A stretch of DNA of 64,000 bases, taken from Legionella norrlandica. Its GTDB lineage: Bacteria; Pseudomonadota; Gammaproteobacteria; Legionellales; Legionellaceae. The notes under the pieces are model-generated. The model was given only the letters and a program-made list of their open reading frames with translations, was not told the origin of the DNA and did not search any database. Location: the NCBI RefSeq assembly GCF_000770585.1, contig NZ_JNCF01000004.1, positions 34,081 to 98,080 on the forward strand, in the 5' to 3' direction. This document shows, piece after piece, positions 40,696 through 49,850 of the stretch (positions are counted from its first letter, which is position 1; each line of letters starts with the position of its first letter). A program made the position numbers and the translations under genes.

Positions 40696-42362
40696 ATGCA
40701 AAATGATTCCAAAACGAATTCATTATTTCAATTGTTATTGAGAAATGAAAAAGAGGCTGCAGAGCGGGTATATTTAAGACAGCCAAAAAATGGAGTCTGG
40801 CATGAATATACCTGGCTGAAGTGATGTTGAAAGCACGAAAAGTAGCCAGTTTTTTACAGCAATTGGGACTAAAAAAAGGAGATCATATCTCTATCATCTC
40901 TAAAAATTGTGCTGAGTGGTTTATCACTGATTTTGGAATCCATATCGCAGGCATGGTCAATGTACCTTTATTTGCTAATCAAAATGAGGAAAGTGCTCAT
41001 TATGTTTTGGAACATGGAGATGTTAAGTTAGTTTTTATCGGAAAATTGGATGACCATCAGCGAGTCAGGCAGTTTATTCCCAAGAGTTACCGTACAATCA
41101 GTTTTGATTATCATAAAGATCTACAAGTAGACTATGAATGGTCTGATGTTGTTAAGAGTGAGCCTTTGGCTAATCTGGTGGAGCCGGAATCTGATGAATT
41201 ATATACCATCATTTATTCATCGGGGACTACAGGTTCTCCCAAAGGAGCTATGTACACTAATCAGTCCATAGCCAATTATTTAACTGTTTTTTCTAAAGAT
41301 ATTCTTAGAATAAGAGATTTGGAGCATTATAAATTAATTTCATACCTTCCTCTCGCTCATGTCTATGAGCGTTCTGCGATTCAATTGGGGAGCGTCGCTA
41401 TTAATGCTACTGTATCCTTTGTTGAGAGTTTGGATAAATTTGCGGAGAATTTAAGAGAAATACAACCCACTTTTTTCACAGCGGTTCCACGCATTTGGGG
41501 AGTGTTTAAGCAAAAAATTGAACAAAAATTGTCGCCAACCACACTGAATTTTTTATTAAAAATACCTCTAGTTTCCACTTTAATCAAAAGGAAAATAATT
41601 CACAGTTTGGGATTAAATCAATGTACTAATTGTTTTTGTGGAGCTTCACATTTGCCTAACTCCATTTTTGACTTTTTCGAGAAGCTGGGTATTTTTATTC
41701 AAGAAGGATACGGTCAAACGGAAAATATGGCCTATGCTACTTTATCCATGTTGGATGATAGGAAACGTGGTTATGTTGGTACACCGAGATTGGAGGTTGA
41801 GATAAAAGTTGGTAAAGAGAATGAGCTGCTCATGAAAGGCCCTTGTTTAATGGCGGGTTATTATAAAAGCGAACAAGCCACTAAAAATGCTTTTACTGAG
41901 GAGGGCTGGTTGAGAACTGGTGATGTAGTAGATGTTGATGATAAAGACAGAGTTAAAATATTGGGCAGGCTTTCTGAAAACTTTAAAAATCAGACAGGGG
42001 AGTTTATTGCGCCTTCTCCAATAGAAAAATTGTTTTCAACCAACTCAATGATAGAACAAATCTGCTTGGTTGGCAGTGGATTACCCAGTAATGTCCTATT
42101 AGTCACATTAAATGAAAGTGTACGATTAGGCATGCCAAAAGAGGAAGTTAATCATTTGTTGCTAGATACTTTAAAGCAAGTTAACTCAAAGTTGGCTAAA
42201 TATGAAAAGGTGAGTCATATTATTATATTAAAAGATACATGGACAACAGAGAATAATAAGCTAACTCCTACTTTGAAAGTAAAAAGAAGAGTTATTGAAG
42301 AAAATTATGCTGATTTAATCCAAAAGGCATTAAAACAACGTCAGCCCGTTGTTTGGGAATGA
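40696..42362 (+). pseudogene. Long-chain acyl-CoA synthetase, frameshifted near the N terminus
   Basis: AMP-forming ligase that activates fatty acids as CoA thioesters. From the ATG at 40696 the frame reads MQNDSKTNSLFQLLLRNEKE to HEYTWLK and stops. The rest is open from the next frame (VMLKARKVASFLQQLGLKKG). It carries the P-loop YSSGTTGSPKGAM, YLPLAHVYERS, EGYGQTEN, and GWLRTGDVVDVDD with KILGR. Adding one G at 40814-40815 (ACCTGGCTGAAG to ACCTGGGCTGAAG) gives YTWAEVMLKAR and about 555 residues, the long form with a lid similar to FadD15. An ATG at 40821 could start a product lacking about 45 N-terminal residues. Chain-length preference cannot be read. Confidence 0.88.
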
Positions 42363-42374
42363 GGGATGTTATTT

Positions 42375-42408
42375 ATCAGCGGTAACAGTTCGCCGGAATG
42401 CGGCATAT
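42375..42408 (-). repeat. Intergenic repeat related to 21663-21704
   Basis: Reverse complement of 42381-42408 starts ATATGCCGCATTCCGGCGA and continues ACTGTTACC, resembling the ribF-ileS gap sequence with a gap of about 13 bases. Opposite orientation to the other copy. Confidence 0.35.
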
Positions 42409-42437
42409 TTTAATATTGTGAATAAAAATTACACTAT

Positions 42438-42454
42438 ACCAAGATTCAAGTTAT
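42438..42454 (+). repeat. 17-base repeat copy 2
   Basis: ACCAAGATTCAAGTTAT, identical to 7354-7370, in the gap between the convergent acyl-CoA synthetase and mfd genes. Confidence 0.55.
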
Positions 42455-42473
42455 GCACTTTGAATAGTTACTA

Positions 42474-45400
42474 TCAGCTTGTCATTTCAGACTGATGAGA
42501 TAATTTATTTAATAAAGAATGGATTTCAAATATTCGCTCTTCTGGTGAGGTAGAGTCTAAAGTAAAACGCAAACGTTGTGGGCCTTCCATTTGATAGCGT
42601 TTGGCATGGGTTTGTATCAGGCTGATTAATGCGCCGGGATCAATAGAAGGTTTTTCACTGAAATCCAGCTTACCTTGCTGTGCGCTGGCGCTAATTTTTT
42701 GAATACCGAGCTGGTCTGCTTTTAATTTTAATTCTGTGATTAAAAATAAATGTTTCACTGGAGGGGGAAGTAAGCCAAATCGGTCTATAAGTTCTATTTG
42801 TAATTCTTTGAGTTGTTGACTGTTTTTGGCATTAGCAATCCTTTTATACATAATTAATCGATTATGTATATCTCCAATGTAATCTTCCGGAATAATAGCG
42901 CTAATCCTCAAGTCAATTTCAGGGCCTTGATGCATAGGGGCTGATAACTCTGGAATTTTACCAGCTTTCAAGTCGCTAACTGCCCTATCCAGCATTTCCA
43001 TGAATAAATTAAATCCTATAGCATGCATATTCCCGCTTTGTTCTTCACCAAGCAATTCTCCTGCTCCTCGGATTTCAAGATCATGAGTTGCCAAAGTGAA
43101 TCCAGCTCCCAAATCTTCCAAAGACACAATGGCTTCAAGACGTTTTACAGCATCTGGAGTTAGTGATTTTTCGTTTGGAGTTAATAGGTAGGCGTAGGCC
43201 TGGTGGTGGGAGCGTCCAACACGACCACGTAATTGATGCAATTGTGCTAAACCAAATTTGTCTGCTCTATCAATAATAATGGTATTGGCAGTAGGTATAT
43301 CAATTCCTGTTTCAATGATCGTAGTGCAGACCAGGACATTAAAACGATGATGATAAAAATCCGACATAATGCGTTCTAACTGCCTTTCACGCATTTGCCC
43401 ATGTGCTGTTTGGATTTTTGCTTCAGGTACTAAAGTTTGTAGATCCTGACAAATTCTATCGATAGTTTGTACATTATTGTGGAGATAAAATACCTGTCCT
43501 CCCCTCAAAATCTCACGAAGTATTGCTTCTCGTATTGTCAAATCGTTTTTTTCCTGCCAAAATGTTTTAATTGCTAAACGTTTAGCTGGTGGAGTCGCAA
43601 TTAATGAAATGTCTCTAATTCCTGCCATTGCCATATTTAAGGTACGAGGAATGGGAGTAGCAGTCATGGACAAAATATCAATATGGGTACGCAAAGATTT
43701 TATGAACTCTTTTTGCTTTACCCCAAATCGATGTTCTTCATCAATAATTAATAAGCCTAAGTTTTTGAAAGATATATTGTTTTGAAATAATTTATGAGTG
43801 CCTATTACAATATCTACTTTACCTGATTGTAATGCAGAAAGTACTGCCTCGGATTCTTTATTGCTACGAAAACGGGACAATAATTCAATATTCACAGGGA
43901 AATCTGCAAATCTATCTCGAAATGATTCAAAATGTTGTCCTGCTAATAGAGTAGTTGGAGCAAGAATGCACACTTGTTTCCCATCTTGTACTGCTACGAA
44001 AGCGGCACGCATGGCAACCTCTGTTTTTCCAAACCCCACATCACCACAGATTAGGCGGTCCATGGGTTTGGATGATTGCATATCTTTAATAATTTGTTCA
44101 ATAGCTTGAAGCTGATCAGTTGTTTCAGTAAAAGGAAAGCCACTAGCAAATTTGATGTATTCGGATTGATTGAAATCGTATTTATGCCCTGGTTGGGCTT
44201 CTCTTTTCGCATAAAGATCGAGTAGTTCAATAGCTACGTCATGAATTTTTTCAGCAGCTTTCTTTTTTTCTTTTTGCCATTGATCAGAACCCAATTTATG
44301 CAATGGGGCATGTTCGCTATCTACCCCTGTATATCGGCTTATCATATGTAGAGAAGTGACAGGAACGTAGATTTTATCGCCCCCAGCATAAGCAAGAACC
44401 AGGAATTCGCTTGGAGTACCATTGGTGTCGATATATTGCAAGCCTTGATAACGCCCTACGCCGAATTGAAGATGTACAACTGGAGCACCTAATCTAAGCT
44501 CAGCCATATCTCGTATAATTAAATCAGGATCGACTGCTTTTTGAGTACTTCGTCGCTGAGGTGTGCTTTGGTCACCAAATAATTGCGATTCGACAATGAG
44601 TGCAATTCGTTGATTAGTGAGTTCACAACCATAAACCAATGGCCCAGTGGTTATGTTGATAGGAGCATCATCATTAATAAAATCAAACCATGAATTTTGT
44701 ATTTTCGGAGTGATATTGCTCGGTTTAAGCAGATCCAGCAAGACTTCTCGACGCCCGGCACTTTCAACAACAATAAGATAGCGACGAGTTGTATCGGCAC
44801 AATAATTACGCAACTGACATAAAGGTTCAATGTTCTTTCTATCAATAGCTAATTGAGACGCTTTAGCAATATTAAAATTTAATGCCCCTTTTTTTTCTGA
44901 AGGTCTATGATATAGACGCAATTGTTCATAGGTATTCGCTTTGCCTAATAACTCTGATGGGTTAATAAAACAATGGGTTGGTGGTAAAATAGGCCGGCTG
45001 ATATCATGGCGTCGTTGTTCGAAGCGTTCATTTAATTCTTGCCAGAATTGTTCGGCATTCTCTTGAATTTCTTCAATTAAGCAAATTTTTGCAGTGGTGG
45101 GAAGATAATCAAAAAAAGTGACTGTTATGTCAAAAAATAAAGGAAGATAATATTCTATACCTGATGGAAATTGTCCACTGCTGATTGCTTCATAGATTGG
45201 GCAATGGCTAGGATTCCCCGGAAAATGTTCCCTGAAAGTTCGTCTGAATTGGAGTTGGCTTTGTTCATTTAATGGGAATTCACGAGCGGGTAATAAGTTG
45301 ATTTGGTTAATTTTTTCTATTGTACGTTGGGTTTCTGGATCAAACTCTCTAAGACTTTCAATTTCATCATCAAATAACTCAATGCGAAAAGGTAACCCAC

Positions 45401-45940
45401 TGCCCATTGGTAGATGTCGATGATGGCTCCTCGTAGAGCATACTCGCCATGTTCAAGCACTTTATTAACGCAGTGGTAGCCTGCTTGCTGTAATTGATTT
45501 CTAAAGGCATGAAGATCGATTTTTTGGCCTTCTTTAAGCATTAATGCATAGCGATGCAGGAATTCTGGGGGAGAAAGCTTATGCATTAGAGTACTGACTG
45601 AGGATATGATTATGCCATTTGTAATTTGTTGAACTCGACTTAAGGCGTAGAGTCTTTCTGAGATGATATCTTGGTGAGGAGAAAATTGGTCATAAGGCAA
45701 AGTCTCCCAGTCCGGGAAAAATAATAATTCTTGATCTGCTTTAGGATCGATGAAAAATTGTAATTCATCTTGTAACTGACTGGCACTTAAATTGTCCTGA
45801 GTAATCAGTAACTTAATTCCAGGCGTTTGCTGACAATATTCCGCCAAAGCAAGTGTCAAGCTGCTACCATAGAGTTGTCCCCAAATTTGTTTGCTTTTTG
45901 TGGGTTGATAAAGTAGCGTTTTTGTATTCATCTGGGCCAA
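42474..45940 (-). pseudogene. mfd: Transcription-repair coupling factor Mfd, frameshifted as sequenced
   Basis: ATP-driven translocase that removes stalled RNA polymerase and recruits UvrA. The upstream frame (45940-45317) holds the start of the UvrB-homology module (LLITQDNLSASQLQDEL, FFPDWETLPYDQFSPH) up to GAIIDIY. The downstream frame resumes MGSGLPFRIELFDDEIESLR. The RNA-polymerase-interacting domain VHLQFGVGRYQGL, helicase motifs GDVGFGKTEVAMRAAF, DEEHRFGVKQKE, SMTATPIPRTL and QLRGRVGRSH, and the C-terminal D7 domain follow. Adding one base at 45409-45410 (plus GG to GGG) restores IYPMGSGLPFRIE, as in E. coli Mfd, and 1,155 residues. Lesion is probably a sequence error. Confidence 0.94.
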
Positions 45941-46013
45941 TGAGTAAAACTTAAAACTGTTTAGTATACCTTTAAATTAGTTAATCTGCATCTGCTGAAT
46001 TAGTCGCAATTAA

Positions 46014-46841
46014 TTAAGCAACGAAATCGTTAAGACCTAAAAAATTATTGATTGAGTGGCAGAGCTGCTTTTGCTCTGAAATATTCATGTCTGAACAATC
46101 CCCCAAATCAATCCTGCTAAAAACTAAATTCATCACAAGGTGTCGCTTACCTTCCTTAGTCTGGTAAGCTACAATTTTTTTTACATCACTCAAGGGATAG
46201 GTTTTAACCCAAGTAATGAACCAAGTTTTTTTAACGGTGACTAGCTCTAAATTTTTATCAAAACTAACCTCGGTTCGTTTTCTACTATACAAAGTGGCAG
46301 CGATAAGACCAATAGACCATAAATACTGATCTAAGGTTCTAGGAAGAGATGGGAGATTGAATTCTTTAACATCGGTTTCTGTTAGATAGCTATTGATCCT
46401 ATCCGCTATTTCTTTAAGTTCAGCAAAGTTACCACAGCTTAAATAAAAAGAGATCTTTTTTTGATTTTCAGCGGCATAAGACAACGGATTAGTTGCTGTA
46501 CTCGTTACCAGAACTATTTCGCCACAGCTATTTCGTACCCTATTTTTGCGGACGCTAGGATTTATTTGAAAGCTTGCGTATTTAAGTGTACCTACGTGCG
46601 TATGCCACGGAACAATGAGGAAATATGTCGATCTTAGTACGCAGCCGGTTGCTAAAGTGGTTGTTTTCTTTTCACAATATATTTGATAAGAAGGGTGAAA
46701 GATACCAAAGAAATAGAGTAAAGAACCAAATAAAAATAAGATAACTAGAGGTTGCCACAAATATAGCGTTAAATTATTTTGGCGGTTCGAATCAAAAAGC
46801 CTAATTTTTTCTGGACTTTCAGTAACTAATTTCATTGACAT
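46014..46841 (-). CDS. Unrecognised two-TM membrane protein
   Basis: About 275 residues from the ATG at 46841 (MSMKLVTESPEK), which has AAGGA at ideal distance; the frame is open to another ATG at 46916, giving 300 residues, with a site too close to it. A hydrophobic segment LYLWQPLVILFLFGSLLYFF lies near the N terminus and a second around LDQYLWSIGLIAATLYS. The C-terminal part (VTVKKTWFITWVKTYPLSDV, KKIVAYQT) looks like the beta-strand pattern of bacterial PH-like or DUF-type membrane proteins. I do not recognise the family. It stands alone between mfd and the secreted protein. Confidence 0.6.
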   Translation of the reverse strand: MSMKLVTESPEKIRLFDSNRQNNLTLYLWQPLVILFLFGSLLYFFGIFHPSYQIYCEKKTTTLATGCVLRSTYFLIVPWHTHVGTLKYASFQINPSVRKNRVRNSCGEIVLVTSTATNPLSYAAENQKKISFYLSCGNFAELKEIADRINSYLTETDVKEFNLPSLPRTLDQYLWSIGLIAATLYSRKRTEVSFDKNLELVTVKKTWFITWVKTYPLSDVKKIVAYQTKEGKRHLVMNLVFSRIDLGDCSDMNISEQKQLCHSINNFLGLNDFVA

Positions 46842-47140
46842 CCAAGATTCCTTCTTTTTGTATTTATAATCATTATAGAGGAGATCTCGCCTGTCTACTG
46901 TCTCTGATTTACTCATAGACTCTTGTTTTGGGGCTAACCATTGTTCTTGTGCTCATATCTTAGCTCGATTCCCATGCAAAATAGAGTAATGAATATTGAC
47001 AATCAAAATTCCCTGAATCATTATTTACCTTGTACTTTTCTCTGTGTGACTTTACTTATATATTGAGCGATATGATTACAATCTGAAGTAATGACAAACA
47101 GAATCAATACCTATCAAACAACTGAAAAAGGGAATTTCGA

Positions 47141-47578
47141 ATGAAAAAATTTAGTACTTTATGCTCGTTGCTATTACTTTCTACGATTACTGTTTCCCCG
47201 GCTACTATGGCAGGACCTGTAGGTCTCGTTGTGGACATCTATTGCCCTGTTACACAAGGTGCTCCGAACGTCATTACTAACTTTGGTGATTATATTGCTG
47301 GTTATGGCATGGAAAATATCTTATCACAAAATAACCCTATTTATTTTAAAACTATTTCCATGCCCCACGATGTTCCTGCTCATCTTGGAAATTATTATAA
47401 TGAAACAGTCAATTATAATAGTACTACAGGACAAGTGACTTGCAGCTATATAAGCAACAATCCAATAGAGCCTCGATTTGCTGTAGCCTATACTTTGACA
47501 AATGGCAAGGGGGGAGCTGTCCAATGGCAATCTGGAAATTCAATTAATATAATTTTTCCAGTTGGTTTAAAAAGTTAA
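47141..47578 (+). CDS. Small exported protein of unknown function
   Basis: 145 residues with a clear signal peptide (MKKFSTLCSLLLLSTITV..., cleavage likely after PATMA, residue 24). The mature protein has only two Cys (in DIYCPVT and VTCSYIS), which probably form a disulfide in the periplasm or outside. The rest is rich in Asn, Tyr, Gly and Pro and probably all beta. A strong site (AAAAGGGAA) precedes the ATG. I recognise no domain. It is followed by the 129-base inverted-repeat element and then by the convergent ankyrin gene. Export by Sec is the only firm functional statement. Confidence 0.8.
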   Translation: MKKFSTLCSLLLLSTITVSPATMAGPVGLVVDIYCPVTQGAPNVITNFGDYIAGYGMENILSQNNPIYFKTISMPHDVPAHLGNYYNETVNYNSTTGQVTCSYISNNPIEPRFAVAYTLTNGKGGAVQWQSGNSINIIFPVGLKS

Positions 47579-47591
47579 GCAAAAGAGAGCA

Positions 47592-47720
47592 ACGGGGTTA
47601 AGTCTTTCTTTTTTCTTATATGTTGTGGCCAGTAATATGCATTGGAGGAAATTCCTATCATATAAAGCTCGGACGCATGTGCCGATCTCTTACTTGGAAA
47701 AAAGAAAGACTTAACCCCGT
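47592..47720. mobile_element. 24-bp perfect inverted repeats around an 81-base spacer
   Basis: 47592-47615 (ACGGGGTTAAGTCTTTC then TTTTTTC) is the exact reverse complement of 47697-47720. Total span is 129 bases, between convergent genes. The terminal motif GGGGTTAAGTCTTTC resembles ends I associate with REP-type tyrosine transposase (IS200-like, Y1) units, so a nonautonomous copy is a possible reading. It could also act as a two-way terminator, since both strands offer a long hairpin. No target duplication was found. Confidence 0.6.
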
Positions 47721-47739
47721 GCCCCCATTATACTTGCTA

Positions 47740-48300
47740 TTATGGGCTGACCTGGTGCAAACCATTTTTGTTCATGTGGTCATTAATTAATTGAAGAATA
47801 ATAGGCTTTCGTATATTATCGTTGATGTTTATCATCATATCTGAAACAGTTCTAGCATCGAGCTCTTTGGTGGTAGGGTTAGTTTCAGTAGAACGTAGGC
47901 TTGGGTCTGCCCCATTCTCTAATAACAACTGAAAAACATCTGTGAGTAAAAATCTTGCAGAAAACATTAGTGGAGTGAAGTTTTTACTACTCTCCTGAGC
48001 ATTAATATCTGCTCCATTATCTAATAAATACTTGATAAGATTAAAATGTTCTTCAGTGACCGGGCATAGTTCAGTTTTGGCATGTTTTTTTCTATTTGCA
48101 GCAAATATTGCAGCATGTAATAGATTATTACCATTAGCATATCTTCCTCTAACAATAATATCCTGCGCCATGTCTTCCTTTTTAAGCCAGTTCATAACCT
48201 GATCTGGGTACTCTATAAGCTGCTTTATACTGACGATATTATCAAGCGCTATGTTATTTTGAGTATTGGATTTTTTCATAAACCAATTAAATAGCATCAT
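47740..48300 (-). CDS. Ankyrin-repeat protein
   Basis: 186 residues, no signal peptide. At least two ankyrin units are visible: GNNLLHAAIFAA...HFNLIKYLLDNGADINAQ (about residues 58-102) and NFTPLMFSARFLL...VFQLLLENGADPSLR (about 106-138), with degenerate flanking helices. Two ATGs begin the frame (MM). Ankyrin proteins mediate protein-protein contacts; many Legionella ones are Dot/Icm effectors (Leg/Ank class), but the short length and lack of an obvious C-terminal E-rich signal leave this open. It is monocistronic and convergent with the exported-protein gene. Confidence 0.85.
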   Translation of the reverse strand: MMLFNWFMKKSNTQNNIALDNIVSIKQLIEYPDQVMNWLKKEDMAQDIIVRGRYANGNNLLHAAIFAANRKKHAKTELCPVTEEHFNLIKYLLDNGADINAQESSKNFTPLMFSARFLLTDVFQLLLENGADPSLRSTETNPTTKELDARTVSDMMININDNIRKPIILQLINDHMNKNGLHQVSP

Positions 48301-48578
48301 AGATTTTAACTCAAAAACAAACCTAACCTGTATTATACATTAAATCACAATAATGGTTAATATATTACCAATAATTATTAAATATAACTTCTTGGCTAGC
48401 CAACTATTAGTAATGGTAAAGTGCCAGCAAACATAGTATTAGGAGAAACCGTAATATGGAAATTGCGAGTTAAGTATTACGCTGCGTTAATACGGCTTAT
48501 CTGCTAGTAGGTCCAACCCTATTTTGGGGCTGTTGCTAGCGCTAATGCAACCCATCCGGGTTTTCTCCTGATACTGAT
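48301..48578. other. Gap between rmuC and the ankyrin gene with imperfect palindromes
   Basis: No gene seen. GTATTACGC with GCGTTAATAC (about 48472-48493) forms an imperfect hairpin, and AACCC...GGGTT followed by TTCTCC (about 48548-48567) forms a small one on the plus strand. Either may be a remnant of a dispersed repeat or a weak terminator. Confidence 0.35.
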
Positions 48579-49847
48579 TCATGATTGATCTTCGTCAAAG
48601 TCAACTAATTCCAGTTTGGATACTTCTGGATCCTCTAATTCGATATCGACTGATTCAATTTTCTGGAATCGGGAAGTAATTTTTTTGGCAGAGGTATTCA
48701 CTTCGTTGACATCCTGATGAGCCATATCAATGTGCCTGGATAATTTATCCATTCTTTTTTCGAAGCGTTGAAAATCATTCGCCAAAGCTTGTAAGTGTTT
48801 TTGAATAATGTGAACTTGTTTGCGGGTGGCGTCATCTTTTAGGACTGCTTTGGCAGTAGTTAGAACGGCCATTAAGGTACTTGGCGATACTAGCCAGACT
48901 TTAAGCCTCTGGGATAAAGCAATTAGGTCAGGGTAATTGGCATGAATTTCAGCAAATATAGACTCAGCAGGAATAAACATCATGGCCCCATCGGTAGTCT
49001 CGTTAGGAACGATATATTTTTCCGCTATGTCTCTAATATGTTTTTGGATATCTTGGCGGAATTGTTGTTGTAACGATTTTCGATCATTAGACAAAGCCTC
49101 TGTGTTAATTAGTTTTTGGTAGGTTTCTAAAGGGAATTTAGCGTCAATAACTATATTTCCCGTCGGTTCGGGCAAGAACAAGATACAGTCAGCCCGTTTC
49201 TGGTTGCTAAGAGTATATTGCATTTGATAATTGGTACCTGGGATCATATTGCTAATCAGGGTTGACAATTGTACTTCACCAAATGCCCCACGCGCTTTCT
49301 TATCTACTAAAACATCTTGAAGACTTACAACGTGATTTGAGAGTTCAGTAATTTTCTTTTGTGCTTCATCAATAATAGTTAAACGTTTGACTACATCGAT
49401 AAAAGTAGAAGAAGTTTTTTCAAACCCTTCAGTTAATTTATGGTTAACTTGTTGGGTCAATGATTGTAAGTGATTACGAATTTCCTCAGTGAGCAGTTGT
49501 AGATGAGATGTGAGTGAATTAGCATGCTGCTTGAAGCTGTAGCTCATTTGCTCTCTGACATCGGTCATTTGTTTTTGAATTGCATCACTAATGAGTTGCT
49601 GAATGGCCAATTGGCCTTGAGCTATTTTTTCATTAATGAGTTGTTGACTGGTTTGATAAGATTGATTTAAATCAATATGCAGTTGATGAAGTTGAGTGAT
49701 TAAAGTTTGCTGTATTTTTTCACTGATCTGTTCACTAAGCTTTCTTTGCTGATTTTGCTTTATAATGAACCAGATCAGTAATAAAAATTGGAGGGCAATA
49801 GCCAACGTTATGCCCTCAAGTGATGAGATAGAAGAAAAGACTGTCAT
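48579..49847 (-). CDS. rmuC: DNA recombination protein RmuC homologue
   Basis: 422 residues. An N-terminal membrane anchor (ITLAIALQFLLLIWFII, about 10-27) is followed by a long coiled coil to about residue 180. The RmuC nuclease-like core is next: KARGAFGEVQLSTLISNMIP, ADCILFLPEPTGNIVIDAKFPLE (in part), FIPAESIFAEIHA and WLVSPSTLMAVLTTAKAV. The GEVQL...IDAKFP pattern is the PD-(D/E)XK-like active site. RmuC limits inversion between short inverted repeats in E. coli. The gene is last in a three-gene minus-strand string; the stop of the preceding gene is four bases from its ATG. Confidence 0.94.
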   Translation of the reverse strand: MTVFSSISSLEGITLAIALQFLLLIWFIIKQNQQRKLSEQISEKIQQTLITQLHQLHIDLNQSYQTSQQLINEKIAQGQLAIQQLISDAIQKQMTDVREQMSYSFKQHANSLTSHLQLLTEEIRNHLQSLTQQVNHKLTEGFEKTSSTFIDVVKRLTIIDEAQKKITELSNHVVSLQDVLVDKKARGAFGEVQLSTLISNMIPGTNYQMQYTLSNQKRADCILFLPEPTGNIVIDAKFPLETYQKLINTEALSNDRKSLQQQFRQDIQKHIRDIAEKYIVPNETTDGAMMFIPAESIFAEIHANYPDLIALSQRLKVWLVSPSTLMAVLTTAKAVLKDDATRKQVHIIQKHLQALANDFQRFEKRMDKLSRHIDMAHQDVNEVNTSAKKITSRFQKIESVDIELEDPEVSKLELVDFDEDQS

Positions 49848-49850
49848 TCA

